NCBI GenBank assembly: GCA_900073065.1
Contig: FJOG01000007.1
Span: 979,453-1,043,452 of the forward strand
Length of the DNA: 64,000 bases
Direction of reading: 5' to 3'
DNA from: Phialocephala subalpina
Taxonomy: Eukaryota > Ascomycota > Leotiomycetes > Helotiales > Mollisiaceae
Shown here: positions 10,485 through 22,691 of the stretch, in pieces
How positions within the stretch are numbered: position 1 is the stretch's first letter
How the letters are laid out: every line of letters starts with the position of its first letter
Position numbers and translations under genes: made by a program
Notes under the pieces: model-generated
Seen by the model: only the letters and a program-made list of their open reading frames with translations
Told to the model about the DNA's origin: nothing
The model's database searches: none

Positions 10485-13400
10485 ATGCCACCACTTTTCT
10501 CACGAAAGTATACGGCAAGAAGGGAAGAATTGCTTAAAATCATACGATCGGACTTAGAGCGGGTTCAGAGATATAGCCACAAAGACGGCCACGAGTTCAT
10601 CTGTGCAGATGATGCCAAGGAGATCTGGACGCTGCCGAAAATACAGGCATTGGCGAGGGGTCTACCCTGGGACAAACCCCCTCTGCTCGAAAGGGCTCAT
10701 GAAGACTTCAAACTGGTCCTCTCTGTGTTAGCCTGGATCCACTGGGATGGTTGGAGCGATTTCGGGCGCGCGTTCCTAGAACACCTTGACGGAGGATCCG
10801 GAGAGTTCGATCGGGCGGACAGATACTTACCTTTCAGTCCTACCACCGTAGTGCTTGCTGATCATGCCCGAAACGGAGACTTTCTCAAACGGCAGTACAT
10901 TTTCATACCTATCGAATTAGCAGAGGAGGGTCAACACCAACACGCCCAGAACAAGGACGAATATGAGGATTCATACCGTCTACCTTTCCTGGAAACGAGG
11001 AAGATAGGGGAAGGGGCCGCGGGAGATGTCTTCAGTGCACTCGTTGCCTCGAAATATTTCATATATGAACAGGGACATCTTAATGCAAAGGTAAGAGACT
11101 ATATGGCTGTTCCGAGGACAGATGTTAACGGTGATGTAGGGGATATGGGTAGCGATCAAACGAATTCAGCGATCGGATCACATCAAGACAAAAACTTTCA
11201 TGGCAGAGCAGAATGCTCTGAGGACCTTCAAGCAATGCCTACGAAAGCATGAGAACATCATGCACAGTTACATGAGCTTCATACACGGAAGTGACTTTGT
11301 CATCATATCACCACTAGCGGACCTTGATCTTGCTGCTTTTTTCAAGGGCAACTACGAAGGGTTCAATCACCGCCAACGCGAGTTCAGCCCATATGATCTT
11401 TTTCAAGAAGCGGCTTGCCTCGCAGGAGCTCTGAATTTTCTACACAATGGTCTTGAATTACGAGGAAGAAAAATTGCTTGTGCTCACCTTGACTTCAAAC
11501 CGGACAACATCCTCGTTAGATGGACGGCAACTAGCCAATCTACATCCGTTGGTCAATGGCTGATCCATGATTTCGGTACCTCTCGGATTAAGGAATCTTC
11601 GGAAGAGCCCAATGCATTGGCACCTGGTGACTTTCTTACCAGATTCTCTTTGACAAAGGCTCAGCGAACTCCTAGCACCTATCAAGCACCTGAAGTACAA
11701 GACAATACGGAACGAACCACAGGAAGGGAGAGTGATATGTGGTCCTTTGGGTGCATACTTTGCGTCGCATTAGCTTTTGCTCTTGGTGGTCCTCGTTTTG
11801 TCACTGACCTCGGAAATGCAACCTTCGACGGTCGGAATGATTGGTTTTACACGAAAGTTGATGGTGTGGCTGTCGTCAAGGTCGCAATCTCCGAATGGCT
11901 CAATAGCCGCACGGCAGGAAGGCAAGAGGATACCTGGATCTCACGAATCATCGAGCTAGCCTTCAAAATGCTCGTTATAACACCTGCTGGGAGGATGAAA
12001 GCAGAAGAGGCCCAAGACGAGTTAAATATCATCTGTTCCCAAGAATCAGAACGCATGACACGAAAATGCCGCTGGCCTAGGCCACCCTCCCCCGCTGCCG
12101 ATACTCTGAGCAGCGTGCGACACAGAGACCGACAGGATCCGGGGCTGCATCCTGTTGATGCATCAGGTTATCAGCCGAACTCTATCACAGCAACTCCGCC
12201 ATCTCGTAGAATGGATTACAGCCCGAATTTGAACCCTGCTACTAGTCCCAGACAAGCTCCTGCCAGTTATAGCTTGCAGCCTGCATATTCAACACCGTTC
12301 ACGGCAACCACCTACCAGTATGGGATGCCGTCGAGTCCAACATATGGCCAGACCCCAATGTGGCCGCCCATACCCTCGCCGTCAATTGTGCATCAACTGA
12401 ATGGATTTGGACCAGGTCCGGCTTCACCATGGAATCCGAGCTTTGTTTCTTCCGGCTTCAATTCTGCAAATAACCAGAGCTTTGCAACGTCGCCCAGACA
12501 GCCAAGCATCATCCGCACTGATACCATTACTCGCGATTCCATTTATACTCCTCCTTCGCTTCCTTTGAAATCCCCTAGCAAGTCAAGTCATTCCGACGAA
12601 AACTCAAGCATGGACAAAGGATCACAGAGATCTTCCTCTAGTGTAGATCTAACTTTCGGTCATCTAGCATCTCCGCAAGGATCGTCTAAAAGTGTGGTTT
12701 GCGGAAGCAGCACTCGTGTCGCTTTCATGTCGAGATCGTCGGTTCTGGTCCATAATTTTGAATGCCACAACAATTGGACAGCCAAAAAACCACCAAAGAA
12801 CCCAGATAATGCAACTTTTGGATTCTACGCGCCAAACCATATCCAATGTCCCACTGGATTTGAATGGGATCTGATCAGCTTGTATAAGGATTGGTTGGTT
12901 CTGCGGGCGAAGAACGGAGCAGATTGTAGGGTGAGTTATCTCCCATTCCAATCATTACTACATCTCCTTCTCCTAGACCTCACGGTACATTCGTATTTAC
13001 CGGAATGGTAATTGTATATCCAAAAAGTGATTTCTGATGACTGGACAGTTCCTAAGGTATCAATGTTACCGAAGATATTTGGATGATCAAAAGGTTGCCT
13101 TTGAACTCTGGAAGGACACCTCATTTGAGACTAACCAGTATGGCGTATCAGCTTCAGACGCTGTGAATGGGATCGCGAGAGGTGTATTAGAGACTAAGGT
13201 CAATGGTCGTGGAGATGTCATTTTCGTGCTAGATGCAGGTCTCTGTCTCTATTCGGCTGCAATGGGGTGCGTAGCTTGATCGGGACAATCCCCAAAATTA
13301 TGCTAATGAACGCAGTCTCCACAGACTAGAGATTGAAGGACAGCTCCGACGATCTTGCTTTAGCAGTGATGGCAACTATGTCTTTGCATGGACCATGACA

Positions 13401-13953
13401 CATAGCATCCATGGCTATCAGAACCGATGGTACATATGGGACGTCAATTCTACAACTGCACCAGTGATGGATAGTACCAGTGAATGGGTTGCCGTAAAAA
13501 TTCCTTTTTTACACACTCATGGTCTCAACTGACATTTCGCAGGCGGATCGACCTGGTGCGGGCAAGAACAGTCTCATATTTCCTTTCTCGACATATTTCG
13601 CCGCATTTGAGATACCTAATCGCCTATATATCGTCGGGAAGGATCCACGTAATCCCGTCGTCCAATTAAAGTCTCCAGTCGAAAGCGTCTTAGCAGGTGT
13701 CAGCTTCGAAAAAGATTCCCCCGATTCGACGTCTCATGGCTTGATCCTCATTCAGCAGGTCTCTAGCCCACGACTCATGAGTCTCCCGCTACTTTCCCAA
13801 GTGCACAGTTCCACACCTTCGAAACTTCAAGATCTGCACCTAGGGTTCAACGCCGACACGCATGGGACAGCATTTGTGAGGGATGAAACTGCCGCATATA
13901 TCGTCATATCCCACCCCAAAGGCCACATCGAGCGTCGGAAGGTTTTCGTATGA
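10485..13953 (+). CDS. Serine/threonine protein kinase with long C-terminal extension
   Basis: Five exons: 10485-11090, 11140-12930, 13049-13266, 13316-13493, 13543-13953. Residues 1-170 are a fungal-specific N-terminal region. The kinase domain follows: glycine loop GEGAAGDVF, the VAIKRI lysine created exactly at the first splice junction, catalytic loop HLDFKPDNILV (the usual HRD arginine is replaced by Leu), DFGTS, the APE-like QAPEVQ and the helix-F segment DMWSFGCIL. A Ser/Pro-rich linker of about 200 residues comes next, then a C-terminal domain rich in beta-strand-like patches (VFAWTM, WYIWDV, RLYIVG, AYIVIS) that could be a propeller-like module. The non-RD catalytic loop suggests regulation other than activation-loop phosphorylation. 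It converges on the CorA-like gene with 38 bases between stops. The substrate is unknown. Confidence 0.85.
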
Positions 13954-13991
13954 GTACTTGCTATCAAGCCAGGAGCTTCTTGAGCAGTATG

Positions 13992-15715
13992 CTACACCAT
14001 GTGCATTTGTTGCAGAGCCACGTCCTCTGCTCTCTTCTTCGCCTGTTGGTGTGTTCGATATTTCCAATACCCTACAGTGAGGAAAGTTAGGGGTACAGTG
14101 AGAACGACATATATCCAGAACTGGCGGGAGACGACAAAATTCGTGGTTTCAGCCTGAAAACTAAAGAGGTTGGAGCCAAGGAGGCCCTTGCGTTCGGACG
14201 TCAGCTATGTCTCTGGCGTCTCCATTGAAGCTGGAGATTGAGAAGGACTCACTGAGATGAACGTCGCGGGCAGATATATCAGCGTCACGAATGTGATGGC
14301 GCGGACGGTTGCGCTATCATCCACTGTATCTTTAGTCAGGGTCACTAGATGACCGTTGGACTCTGCTGATATTTCTTGGTTCTGCAGACTTAAGCCATCT
14401 GCCAGCTATCAGGATGTCAGCCTACAGAGTCTTGTATTTGTATCATATCATATGAGCCAGTGCACCTACGAACTTCGTCATGTTTTCTATCCTAGCTTGG
14501 AGCACGTGGCAGCTTGCTAGGTAGCTCTCGAGCCGATTCTCAAACACCTTGAGATGGTATGATGTTCTGGACACTCTCGATGGCACCCCAATGGAAACAA
14601 ATTCCCCATCTTCCACTCTTTCCTTTTCAATTGTGTTGTTCATATCCGTGATTGATTTCAACGTCTTTATTGAAGCTTGGAGGATGGTTGGAATAGGGAT
14701 CAGCTTTCCAGCTAGGTGACGGAGCTTTTGTAGCGTCTCGAAATTGAGCATTGTGTATTCGTTGCGATCTCGGAGCTCACTGGTCATCAAGTTGTCCTCC
14801 TACTCTATTATTCAGCATTTCAGTTCTATCAAAGCAACGTATGGTTGCTTACGAGTTCTAGAAACTGTCTCGTCATGTCGTGCAAATATAAACGCCAATT
14901 ATCGATGTAAGAAGAGTACACTAAGAGGTGAGGGCGCAAGGAATCAGCCTTCATAACCCCACCAGTGAGCTCATCCGAATTAACCTCTTGCAACCTTCTA
15001 TATGCTTTAGACTTCGGCATTGGATGCAATAGCACCCATAAGCTCTTTTTGTTACCAGTTCCCATACCCGATACTTTGTGATATACGCCAGTTTGGCGAA
15101 GTGACCATGGATCTCCATGTGATCTCTTGTTTCGTTCGACGTAACGAAGTTGATATGATATATCTGCATCGGTCAACAATACACCTTTATATGCGCATAA
15201 AATATGCATACCATATGATATCCCATCAAAGCTATTGTAGAGTCCGCTCTCGGATACTTCGTCTGATGAGCTTTGCTTGTCTCCGAAAGCACAAACGACA
15301 TCGAGAAACTCGGGAGACACCTGGTATCGACTCAGGATCTTGAACAGTGATGACTTAGATATATTTAGAGGAGATAGAGAGTGCTCCTGCCAGGTTGAAC
15401 TGAGAATACATCAGCGCCACGTCCATAATAGGGGGTAATCACGTGCATTATGCGAAAGCTTGGAGGCGCCAAGTTTGCACTCAAGAAAACATCCAGCGCG
15501 TCTTCACTCTCAATCTCTTTGCGCGACACCAGTGAAGAGTCTAACAACTCAAGGACCTCCAACTTCGTCCTTTTCGAGAATATCACGTCCGACAAGTGAT
15601 CGATGTGTCCAATGCAGGCTGCGCCATCAGTTGCGATCGGATCATAATGTTCCAGGTTTGTAGGGTATTTCAGCCATTCTGCTTCGACATTGTTGGCTTC
15701 ACTCGTTGTTGACAT
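13992..15715 (-). pseudogene. CorA-like Mg2+ transporter family protein with one frameshift
   Basis: Reconstructed exons on the minus strand: 15715-15212, 15163-14853, 14799-14470, 14405-14253, 14186-13992. Features of fungal CorA-like membrane proteins are a soluble N-terminal half with DPWSLRQTGVYHK, a helical stalk (LEDNLMTSELRDRNEYT), and two C-terminal TM helices, the first ending ATFIS and followed by GLLGSNLFSF, the equivalent of the CorA GMN-containing loop, then FWIYVVLTVPLTFLTVGYW. The one defect is near 15396: the frame through RGADVFSVQ must shift to continue as WQEHSLSPLNISKSSLFKIL, and no credible intron spans the spot. It is either a sequencing or assembly indel in an otherwise good gene or a recent pseudogene; all other splice sites are intact, so I lean to a recent or technical break. 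Confidence 0.75.
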
Positions 15716-16109
15716 GCTTCTGATGATGAAGTAGGCGCGAGATTGGAAGTGGGGATGTCTTCAGACTCCGATTTCAACGTTCAGCTCCATTAATATTGAA
15801 AATACGAGGGCGATGCACACTGAGGTCTCACGGACATGTCACCAAAGACGCCTTGCGGAAAGGCTCGAATGGCAGTTCATGATACAAGCATTTAACCTTC
15901 ATACAAGCACAGCCGGGCGAGAAAAATGCAGCCAAGTCACAGAGGCGTTCGTCTGAACCTTACAAAAGGCGACATATCCCGTGTTGACAGCGGCTGATCG
16001 CAAGAGCAACAGCCTCACCCACACCTTTCCAATGAGGATTCGACCCCACCACCCTTCCCTTACGCCACCAACCCTTTCAGACAAAACTGCGGTAACCCAA
16101 TTTCAGGGC

Positions 16110-16480
16110 TCAGCGTCCGTTCTCATGATTGTCCTGCCTGGCGTCAGTCTCTAGCATTAGGCTTTTAATTAGCACGAGGCTCGTACTACCAACGTACTTC
16201 AATTCGACCTAGGAGAAGTCAGCGTCTGATGGTCTCGGACGATCTTATAATAACTTACGGGAGTCAACTTTCGTGGCGCGAAATAGATCCATCTCTCTGA
16301 TCTGGTCTTGGTTGGAGTAATAAGCCTAGTGCCCTGTTCCAATTCGCACATTTGGGGGCTCACGCTGATCTGATAGTCACCCGGCCCAAATACTTCCACC
16401 AGCTTTTCCCTCAACCTTGTTTCACTGATGTACCCCGTTTCTCGAAGTTCAGTCGTGAATCTGAATACCGGAGTTGCCAT
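16110..16480 (-). CDS. Small orphan protein, two exons
   Basis: Exon 1 16480-16259 and exon 2 16208-16110 join in phase 0 (GTAAG donor, CTAG acceptor, 50-base intron) to give 106 residues starting MATPVFRFTTELRETGYI. There is no signal peptide, TM segment or motif I recognise. The first exon is rich in Arg/Glu and has several Thr/Pro patches. Its start lies 305 bases from the divergent amino-acid permease start, so the two may share a promoter. Coding status is supported by frame continuity and splice consensus only. Confidence 0.45.
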
Positions 16481-16785
16481 TGGACATTCGCTCTTGGTTG
16501 CGTACGTGTTTAATCCTGTCTTGAAGTTTGAATTGCATGTAGGCCAGGCGGCACACCCATTTCTTTATATTTCTCAAGATGGGATGAGTCAATATTGCGG
16601 CCGAAGGCCCTTTCCCTACAAGCTGTCAAATCATCTGTGCAGGTGGCTTAATGCCCTATTTCCTTTTGTGCTCTGTGTCCGGAAAAGGAACTATTGTCTC
16701 TTGTTTGAACATACCAAGCCCCGCCACCTCGTCTCTCGTCTCTTCATAGTCATTCGCCACAGTTCTTTTATTGGCAAGTGTGACG

Positions 16786-19700
16786 ATGGTTGAAGTACTC
16801 AGCCTCTTCCAAACATTTTCTAGAGAACTTCTCCCAGCCTTCTCTAAAACCTCAGCATGTGAACGAATCTCGAGAATTGCACACCATGAACAACATAGCG
16901 GCGAGAGCAGGTGAAGAGGGCTTGGTGTAGATTCGCTCCAATGCCTTGATGAAGCCAGCTAACCAGAATTTGCAGGCGCGAACTGAAAGCATGGCAGATC
17001 TTAGTAAGTAATAATCTTACAATGCGTGGAGAGGGCCCTCAAGCTAACTTAGCAAGTTCATCGCCATAGGAGGAACGATCGGCCTCGGGTTCGCGACGAC
17101 AAGCGGGGAGGTCCTTGCTATATCAGGACCCGGTGGATTGCTCATAGCATTTGGGGTAGTTGGGGCAGTTGCCATCTGCGTCATGGAGGGCATCTGCGAG
17201 ATGATTGTTCTGTGGCCTATACCGAATGCTATGATCGAATTCGTTGCAGCATTCGTGGATAGAGATCTAGCTGTCATCGTGGGTATTGCATATTGGTATG
17301 CTTCAATGTTGCACGAAGTACAGATGGAAGATCTAATGGATGAATCAGGTACACAAACGCCGTTACTCTCGCTGCTCTGATCATTGGGGCTGCGAATCTG
17401 CTTGAATATTGGCACATATCTTTTCCACTTTTGAACGTGGTTTTCGTTTTGTTCTTATTTCTGGTACTTATAATTAACTCTTTTGGCGTCAAAGTTTGTC
17501 TCTTCTTCCTTTTTCACTTATTTCGACTGACCATGGCTTGTAGGTGTTTGGTTGGGTCGAGCTCTTTGGTGGCATAATTAAAGTTTTACTTGTCACTACA
17601 ATCTTCGTCATCATGATGTGTGTAAATTCTGGCAGTGAGTACTTTGACTCCGGTTTGAGGCTCAAATCTAAAATAATCTAGGTGCTGGTAATAGGGAGCC
17701 CATTGGCGCTGATTGTGAGTTTGCCCTTCTCACGAGCGTTGGAGTATCAACTAATTGTGCCGAGTCTTCACTGATGGCGTACGAAACAACCCCAATGTCG
17801 CACATAGCCACATAGAATCAGTATTGTAAGTCTCAGATAACACCGCTATCTTCGTTTGCTGACTTCTCAGAATGTCAATTCCACTCGCCATATTCTCTTA
17901 CATCGGCGTTGAGCTCGTCACAGTCACGGCATTCGAGGCCCGAACGAACAGGGAACTGCAATTACCTGCCAAGAATATTGCCTATATCATCTGCGTTATT
18001 TACATGATTAGCTTGGGCGGATTTACCGCAAACATAGAATGGTTTAATCAGAATCTTCCACATTTCCTATCGCAAGATCTGGTCAATGTTACCTCGATCG
18101 CGGACGCAGCTCTGAACCAAACACTCGGACACTTCCCTCGCAACTGGCAGATACTACCCAACCTCCAAGGAATCACTGCCGCGCCAGTCGTAGCTGCCAT
18201 GGAAGCCGGCTTCGCGACCTTGCCTGGGGCGTTGGTCGGTTTCATCGTCTATTCAGGAATGAGCGCTGCAAACACAGCGCTTTACGTCTCATCTAGAACA
18301 CTGTACGGACTTACCCGGGAGTTGAGGCAAGACGATGACAGTGTAGTAAAAAGCTCCATCGCGAAGCTTAATACTGTCTCTCCTAAAACGCGGGTACCTA
18401 CCTGGGCACTATGGTTTTCTTGCTTTATATTTGCTGGTTGGCTCCCTTTTGCACATTTTCAGTCAAACTTCACTCAAAAAGAGGTGTGTCACCGAAATCT
18501 TGACAGTAGAGGGGTATATGCTAACCTCTACAGCTCCAACAAACTCTGGTCGCCATTGGCAGCGTCAGTTGCGTTTTAGTATGGGCATCCCAATGCTTTG
18601 CGTTCATTCGCTACAATCAATGGTAAGGAGAAATCTTCCCTTGCTCCAAGAAGTTATGATGGATTGGAACAAAACCAAGGTCAATGTTCTTCAAAGTTCG
18701 TGAAGAGCTGGGATCTTTTGGGCAGCCGAATCTGCTTCCGTTTTCGTGCCACGAGAAGGCATGATGAATAATGCTGACGAATGCCCACATGTTAGGTTGT
18801 GGATTCATCAACAGAACTTGAGAGATAATGAGACTTCAGAAACGATGAGAAGGTTTGACCGCTGGCACCCGAAAGGATTCTCGACCTATCTCGTTAGCCT
18901 GCAGCCAATTCCTGCCTATGTTGGCCTCATCTCTTGTCTAATTATTGTGTTTGTTTTGAACAGCGTCAGCATGTACAACGGCGAAAGGCTGATGCTCAAG
19001 GCTCTAGTGACCTATCTCGGCGTAAGTTGTACTTTTGATCACTTCTCGATTTCATTTCCATGCCAACTCGACAACTACGGGGCGGCGTCGAAGATTTTCC
19101 TCCGAAGCAAATCAAGGATGGAGCCTATGCTGACAAAAATCCTGTGTATAGCCTGGAATACTATTCCTCATATTCATCATCTTGAAAATAGTGAGAAGGA
19201 AGACCCCAGGCTGGGTGAAACTCGGGGACTGGGTGCAACTGCGGGACACATTACTCCGACTCGACGGGCTCATCAAAGGCGGACGGCCTCGAACACCACC
19301 TGGACACAACGGCAACACCGTCCCGCAAGGCAACCACAATGTTCCATTCGAAGGTCCCATGCCACCTCCAAATGCATATGGAAGCAATTTCCAGACCAAC
19401 GGATATCCACATCATGCTTACCTAAATGGAGGAGTTGTTCATCCCGTCCAACATGCCGTCAACTCGGACATTGGCTTCGCCATGTTACCTACAGCTAGAG
19501 AAATCGCTGAAAGACAGGCACATGCACAGGTGCAAGGACATAATCCACAGCACCAACCTTCTCATCACTCTCTCAACTCCCGCTCACAATCACCCAACAC
19601 TGGTGAGCCAGGTTACGAGATGAACGAGTTTGGTTCTCCGGTCAGTCCGGTCGCGTCGGAAGTGCACAGCGATTCGATGATACCGACTCCAGAGCAGCGG

Positions 19701-19829
19701 CATGCGAGTATGATGAGTGCGATGGATGAAAGGCTTGCTCCGGCGGCTCCAGGCCCGGCGTATGTTGAGCATGAGGGATATTTGGATGCTGGTGGGTATT
19801 CGAGGGTGGAATACAGAAGGGCTTCATGA
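16786..19829 (+). CDS. AAT-family amino acid permease
   Basis: Twelve exons: 16786-16910, 16976-17003, 17057-17295, 17349-17493, 17544-17634, 17682-17714, 17765-17825, 17871-18483, 18534-18622, 18680-18745, 18796-19021, 19152-19829. Joining them gives the family landmarks in order: RELKAWQIL then FIAIGGTIGLGFATTSGEV (TM1), CEMIVLWPIPNAM, IAIFSYIGVE-type TM6 (PLAIFSYIGVELVTVTAFE), the SGMSAANTALYVSSRTLYGL loop, SLQPIPAYVGLI and a last helix PGILFLIFIILKIV. The roughly 200-residue C-terminal tail is unusually long, Pro/His/Gln-rich and probably cytosolic. It is a plasma-membrane proton symporter for amino acids; the specific substrate is not deducible. The many tiny exons are typical for this subfamily, and no frame defect was found. 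Confidence 0.85.
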
Positions 19830-20235
19830 ATTTCAGACCCAATTGAGGTGTGGGGAGGTTTCGACTCAATGTAGGATAGTAACGAGTATGTGTAATGATG
19901 GAGCGGCGCAAGGTGTACTTGGGTCAAGGAAGATACCAGCATGATGATACCATCAGATTAGAGCTAATGTTCTCCTACCTATTTCTGTTTAGTTCAATGC
20001 TCGTAATTTCAATTGGGAAAACCTCAACTTCTAATGTGCAAAGAACACCAAGGACGTTTGCACGTCTTCACTTTCGCCCCTGAATTTTGAGGTACGGCAC
20101 GTGACTCGCTTCCAAGCTTCTTGAGCTGCAGGCAATCTTGGAAACCTCTCGCTGATACGACAGGTTCCACTGTGAGCTGAGCCTATCAAAGCCATCGTAC
20201 GATTCTGCTTGTAAAAGGCCTCGCTTCCTGCCACT

Positions 20236-21348
20236 ATGAGCACAGACCGCTGCAACTCACGAATCTCAAGTTCACTACAATCACCTCCCAGTTTCCGAGT
20301 CTACGAAAACAACGAAAATATGTCAGTTTCCGGAGGCTCGATTGCCATCATAGGCGCAGGATCTGTTGGATCAGCTATCGCATATTCTCTTCTACTCCGC
20401 CAAGTCGTAGCAGATATCATCCTTGTCGACATTGATCACGATCTCTGTCAAGCACAAGTTCAAGATCTCTCCGACGCAACCTTCCTCTCCAACGTCAGAA
20501 TCAGAGCAGGAGATTTCCAAGATGCCTCAAAAGCTGATATCATCATCATCACTGCTGGAGCTAAGCAAAAGCCCGGCGACACACGACTCGATTTGATCGA
20601 TCGGAACTTGAAGATCTTGAAGTCGATCCTGCGTTCACTGCAACCGATACGCAGCAATACGATTCTTCTGATTGTTGCGAACCCGGTTGACATTTTGACA
20701 CTGTTTGCGCAGAGACTTTCGGGTTTGCCTAAGGGTCAGGTGTTGGGTTCTGGGACGTTGTTGGATTCGATTAGGTTGAAGAGAATCATTGCTGGCAAGC
20801 TGAAAGTACGCTTACTCGTCCTCATTCCTATACGAGAGGACATGGCTGACTGCAATGTAGGTCGCTGATACTTCCATTCATGCCTTCGTTATTGGCGAGC
20901 ATGGTGATTCTCAATGTGTAAGTACGTATCTAACACTCGAGGTCTATTTTGCTGAGCTGTTCAATAGGTCGCATGGTCCACAGCAACCGTCCACGGAACC
21001 CCACTCCTCAAAGTCCTCCCATTAACCGAGACCGAAAAGGATGAGATCGCCACATTGACCAGAAAAAAAGCTGAAGCAATCATCAAGGTGAAAGGATTTA
21101 CCTCCTATGGTGTCGCTGCAGTCACAGCAAGGATCTGCGAGGCTATCATCTTCGATCATCGACAGGTTCTCCCGCTCAGCCATTGGCAGGAGGAACTTGA
21201 CTGTTGTCTCAGCTTGCCGGCTGTTTTGGGCAGAGATGGAATTATTTCTTCCTTTCCGCTGCACTTGAACGAGGCGGAGCAAGCTTTCCTGGAGGGATCG
21301 GCGAAGAGTTTGAGGAAGGTTATTGCGGACTACAAGGAGGATTTGTAG
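20236..21348 (+). CDS. L-lactate dehydrogenase (NAD-dependent)
   Basis: Exons 20236-20805, 20861-20917, 20968-21348. It interconverts pyruvate and L-lactate with NADH. NAD-binding GAGSVGSAIAYSLL and the adenosine-ribose Asp in ILVDID are present. The segment TAGAKQKPGDTRLDL carries Gln where malate dehydrogenases carry Arg, which supports lactate specificity. The substrate Arg region is SGTLLDSIRLKR and the catalytic His is in IGEHGDSQ. The first 28 residues before MSVSGGSIAIIGAG lie outside the conserved fold; translation may start at the inner Met (20320). The bacterial-type LDH sequence suggests cytosolic fermentation or lactate-related metabolism; LDH of this type is patchily distributed in ascomycetes. 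Confidence 0.9.
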
Positions 21349-22691
21349 TCGAGGTGCGAAACCTTGATTTTCCAGGCCGTTTGCTTTTCATGCTGGAAAA
21401 GGCAGCTCGTTTCGAGTGTCACTTCATTTCCATCTACGCAAACATTAGAATGGACGTGAAGATAGAGCGGCAGCTTCGAGAGAATTTCAAAAACCTTTCC
21501 TGTTTCAGAGTACTAAGCGAGCGTTCAGGGGGACAAGAACTTTAGATGAATCACATTGCATTTCCACTTGACCTTTAAACATTCGCAATCGCTATTGGAG
21601 GACAAGGCATTTCTTTTGACTTCGCCTTTGCGTTGCTAGGCTTGCGATGTTTGTGAGCGCAGGCAAGTCCGAGATTATGTCCCAACACGTGATAGTAAAT
21701 GTCGAACAGGTCAAACAGCTTAGACCTGCAAGGACTTAAATTGAAGCTATATATCAATCACTATCTCTGAGGATAAAACGAGATAGTAGACCGCAATATT
21801 CGCTTGCCAATTGCCTTGATCTCATTTATAAACAGCCTCTGGTGCTAGCTTTGATAAAACTTCATCAAAGCTTCTGCTAAACCTTCTTACATAATAGCGA
21901 CTTCGATATTCTTGAGGTTTTGAAGGTGGGCAAACTAGATATGATAATTGCTTTGATTTTAGAAGCTTGAACTCGAGGACTATGTTGCTATCAATTGCTT
22001 CCGAGTTTCTCACGAAGCCTTTTCATTAAATAGCCTAGAGTTGAATAGCTCCTCTAAACAAACGATCTCAATCTACAATACTTCGTAAGAAGAATTAAAT
22101 TCAATCATTCCTGTCGTGGATAGTTGCCTGTAAGATGCCAAATCATGAAGTTCCAAGTTAGAGACCGTACTCGGTTCGCCCTTGCCAGAAACCTTTCCCA
22201 GAAGAAGATCAAATAAGAGAATGTCTTGAAAAAAAATGTACGCCCGTGTCTCGGATCAAGGAGCGTTCTTTATGTGATTTGCAAACCAATGTTCTCCCCA
22301 GTATGAAGGAGCTTTTGGCGTTTGCGTCTGCGAAAAAGGAGCAACTTTTGCCAATCCTTTTTGAATCTCCCAACTGAATAAGAAGTGCACGCATCAGAGA
22401 CTCACAATAGTTGGGGAAACCCATCTTGGCTCGGAGAATGCGCACTGAGGACGGCCCAGGCAGGACCGGGAAGGACGCTGGTTGAAAGGGCACCAGAGGG
22501 GAGGAAACGAGCTGAAATGCGGGGGTCCAGCGACGTCAGGCTGAGTCAAGCGAGCTCCGTTGCTGGGGAGCTTCCCCAGCCAGGGATCAGGAGCTCAATA
22601 ACCTGATCACAACACAATCCTTCTCTCCAACTCTCCAAACAATCCTACACACTCTATCTACAAATTCAAGCAATCTACAAGCAAAGCAATC
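21349..22691. other. Intergenic region between LDH and the RPEL gene
   Basis: Contains the LDH 3' region, mid-region AT-rich DNA (about 21780-22100) without frames of interest, and a GC-rich segment (22430-22600) leading into a C/A-rich 5' leader (22610-22691) of the downstream gene. No RNA gene recognised. Confidence 0.5.

Noticed and set aside
16786..21348. A nitrogen or carbon utilisation cluster formed by the amino-acid permease and LDH
   Set aside because: The genes are adjacent but have no shared pathway or regulator; adjacency alone is weak evidence in this genome type.
21204..21545. 113-codon frame overlapping the LDH C-terminus
   Set aside because: It overlaps a well-supported LDH exon in another frame and has no motif.
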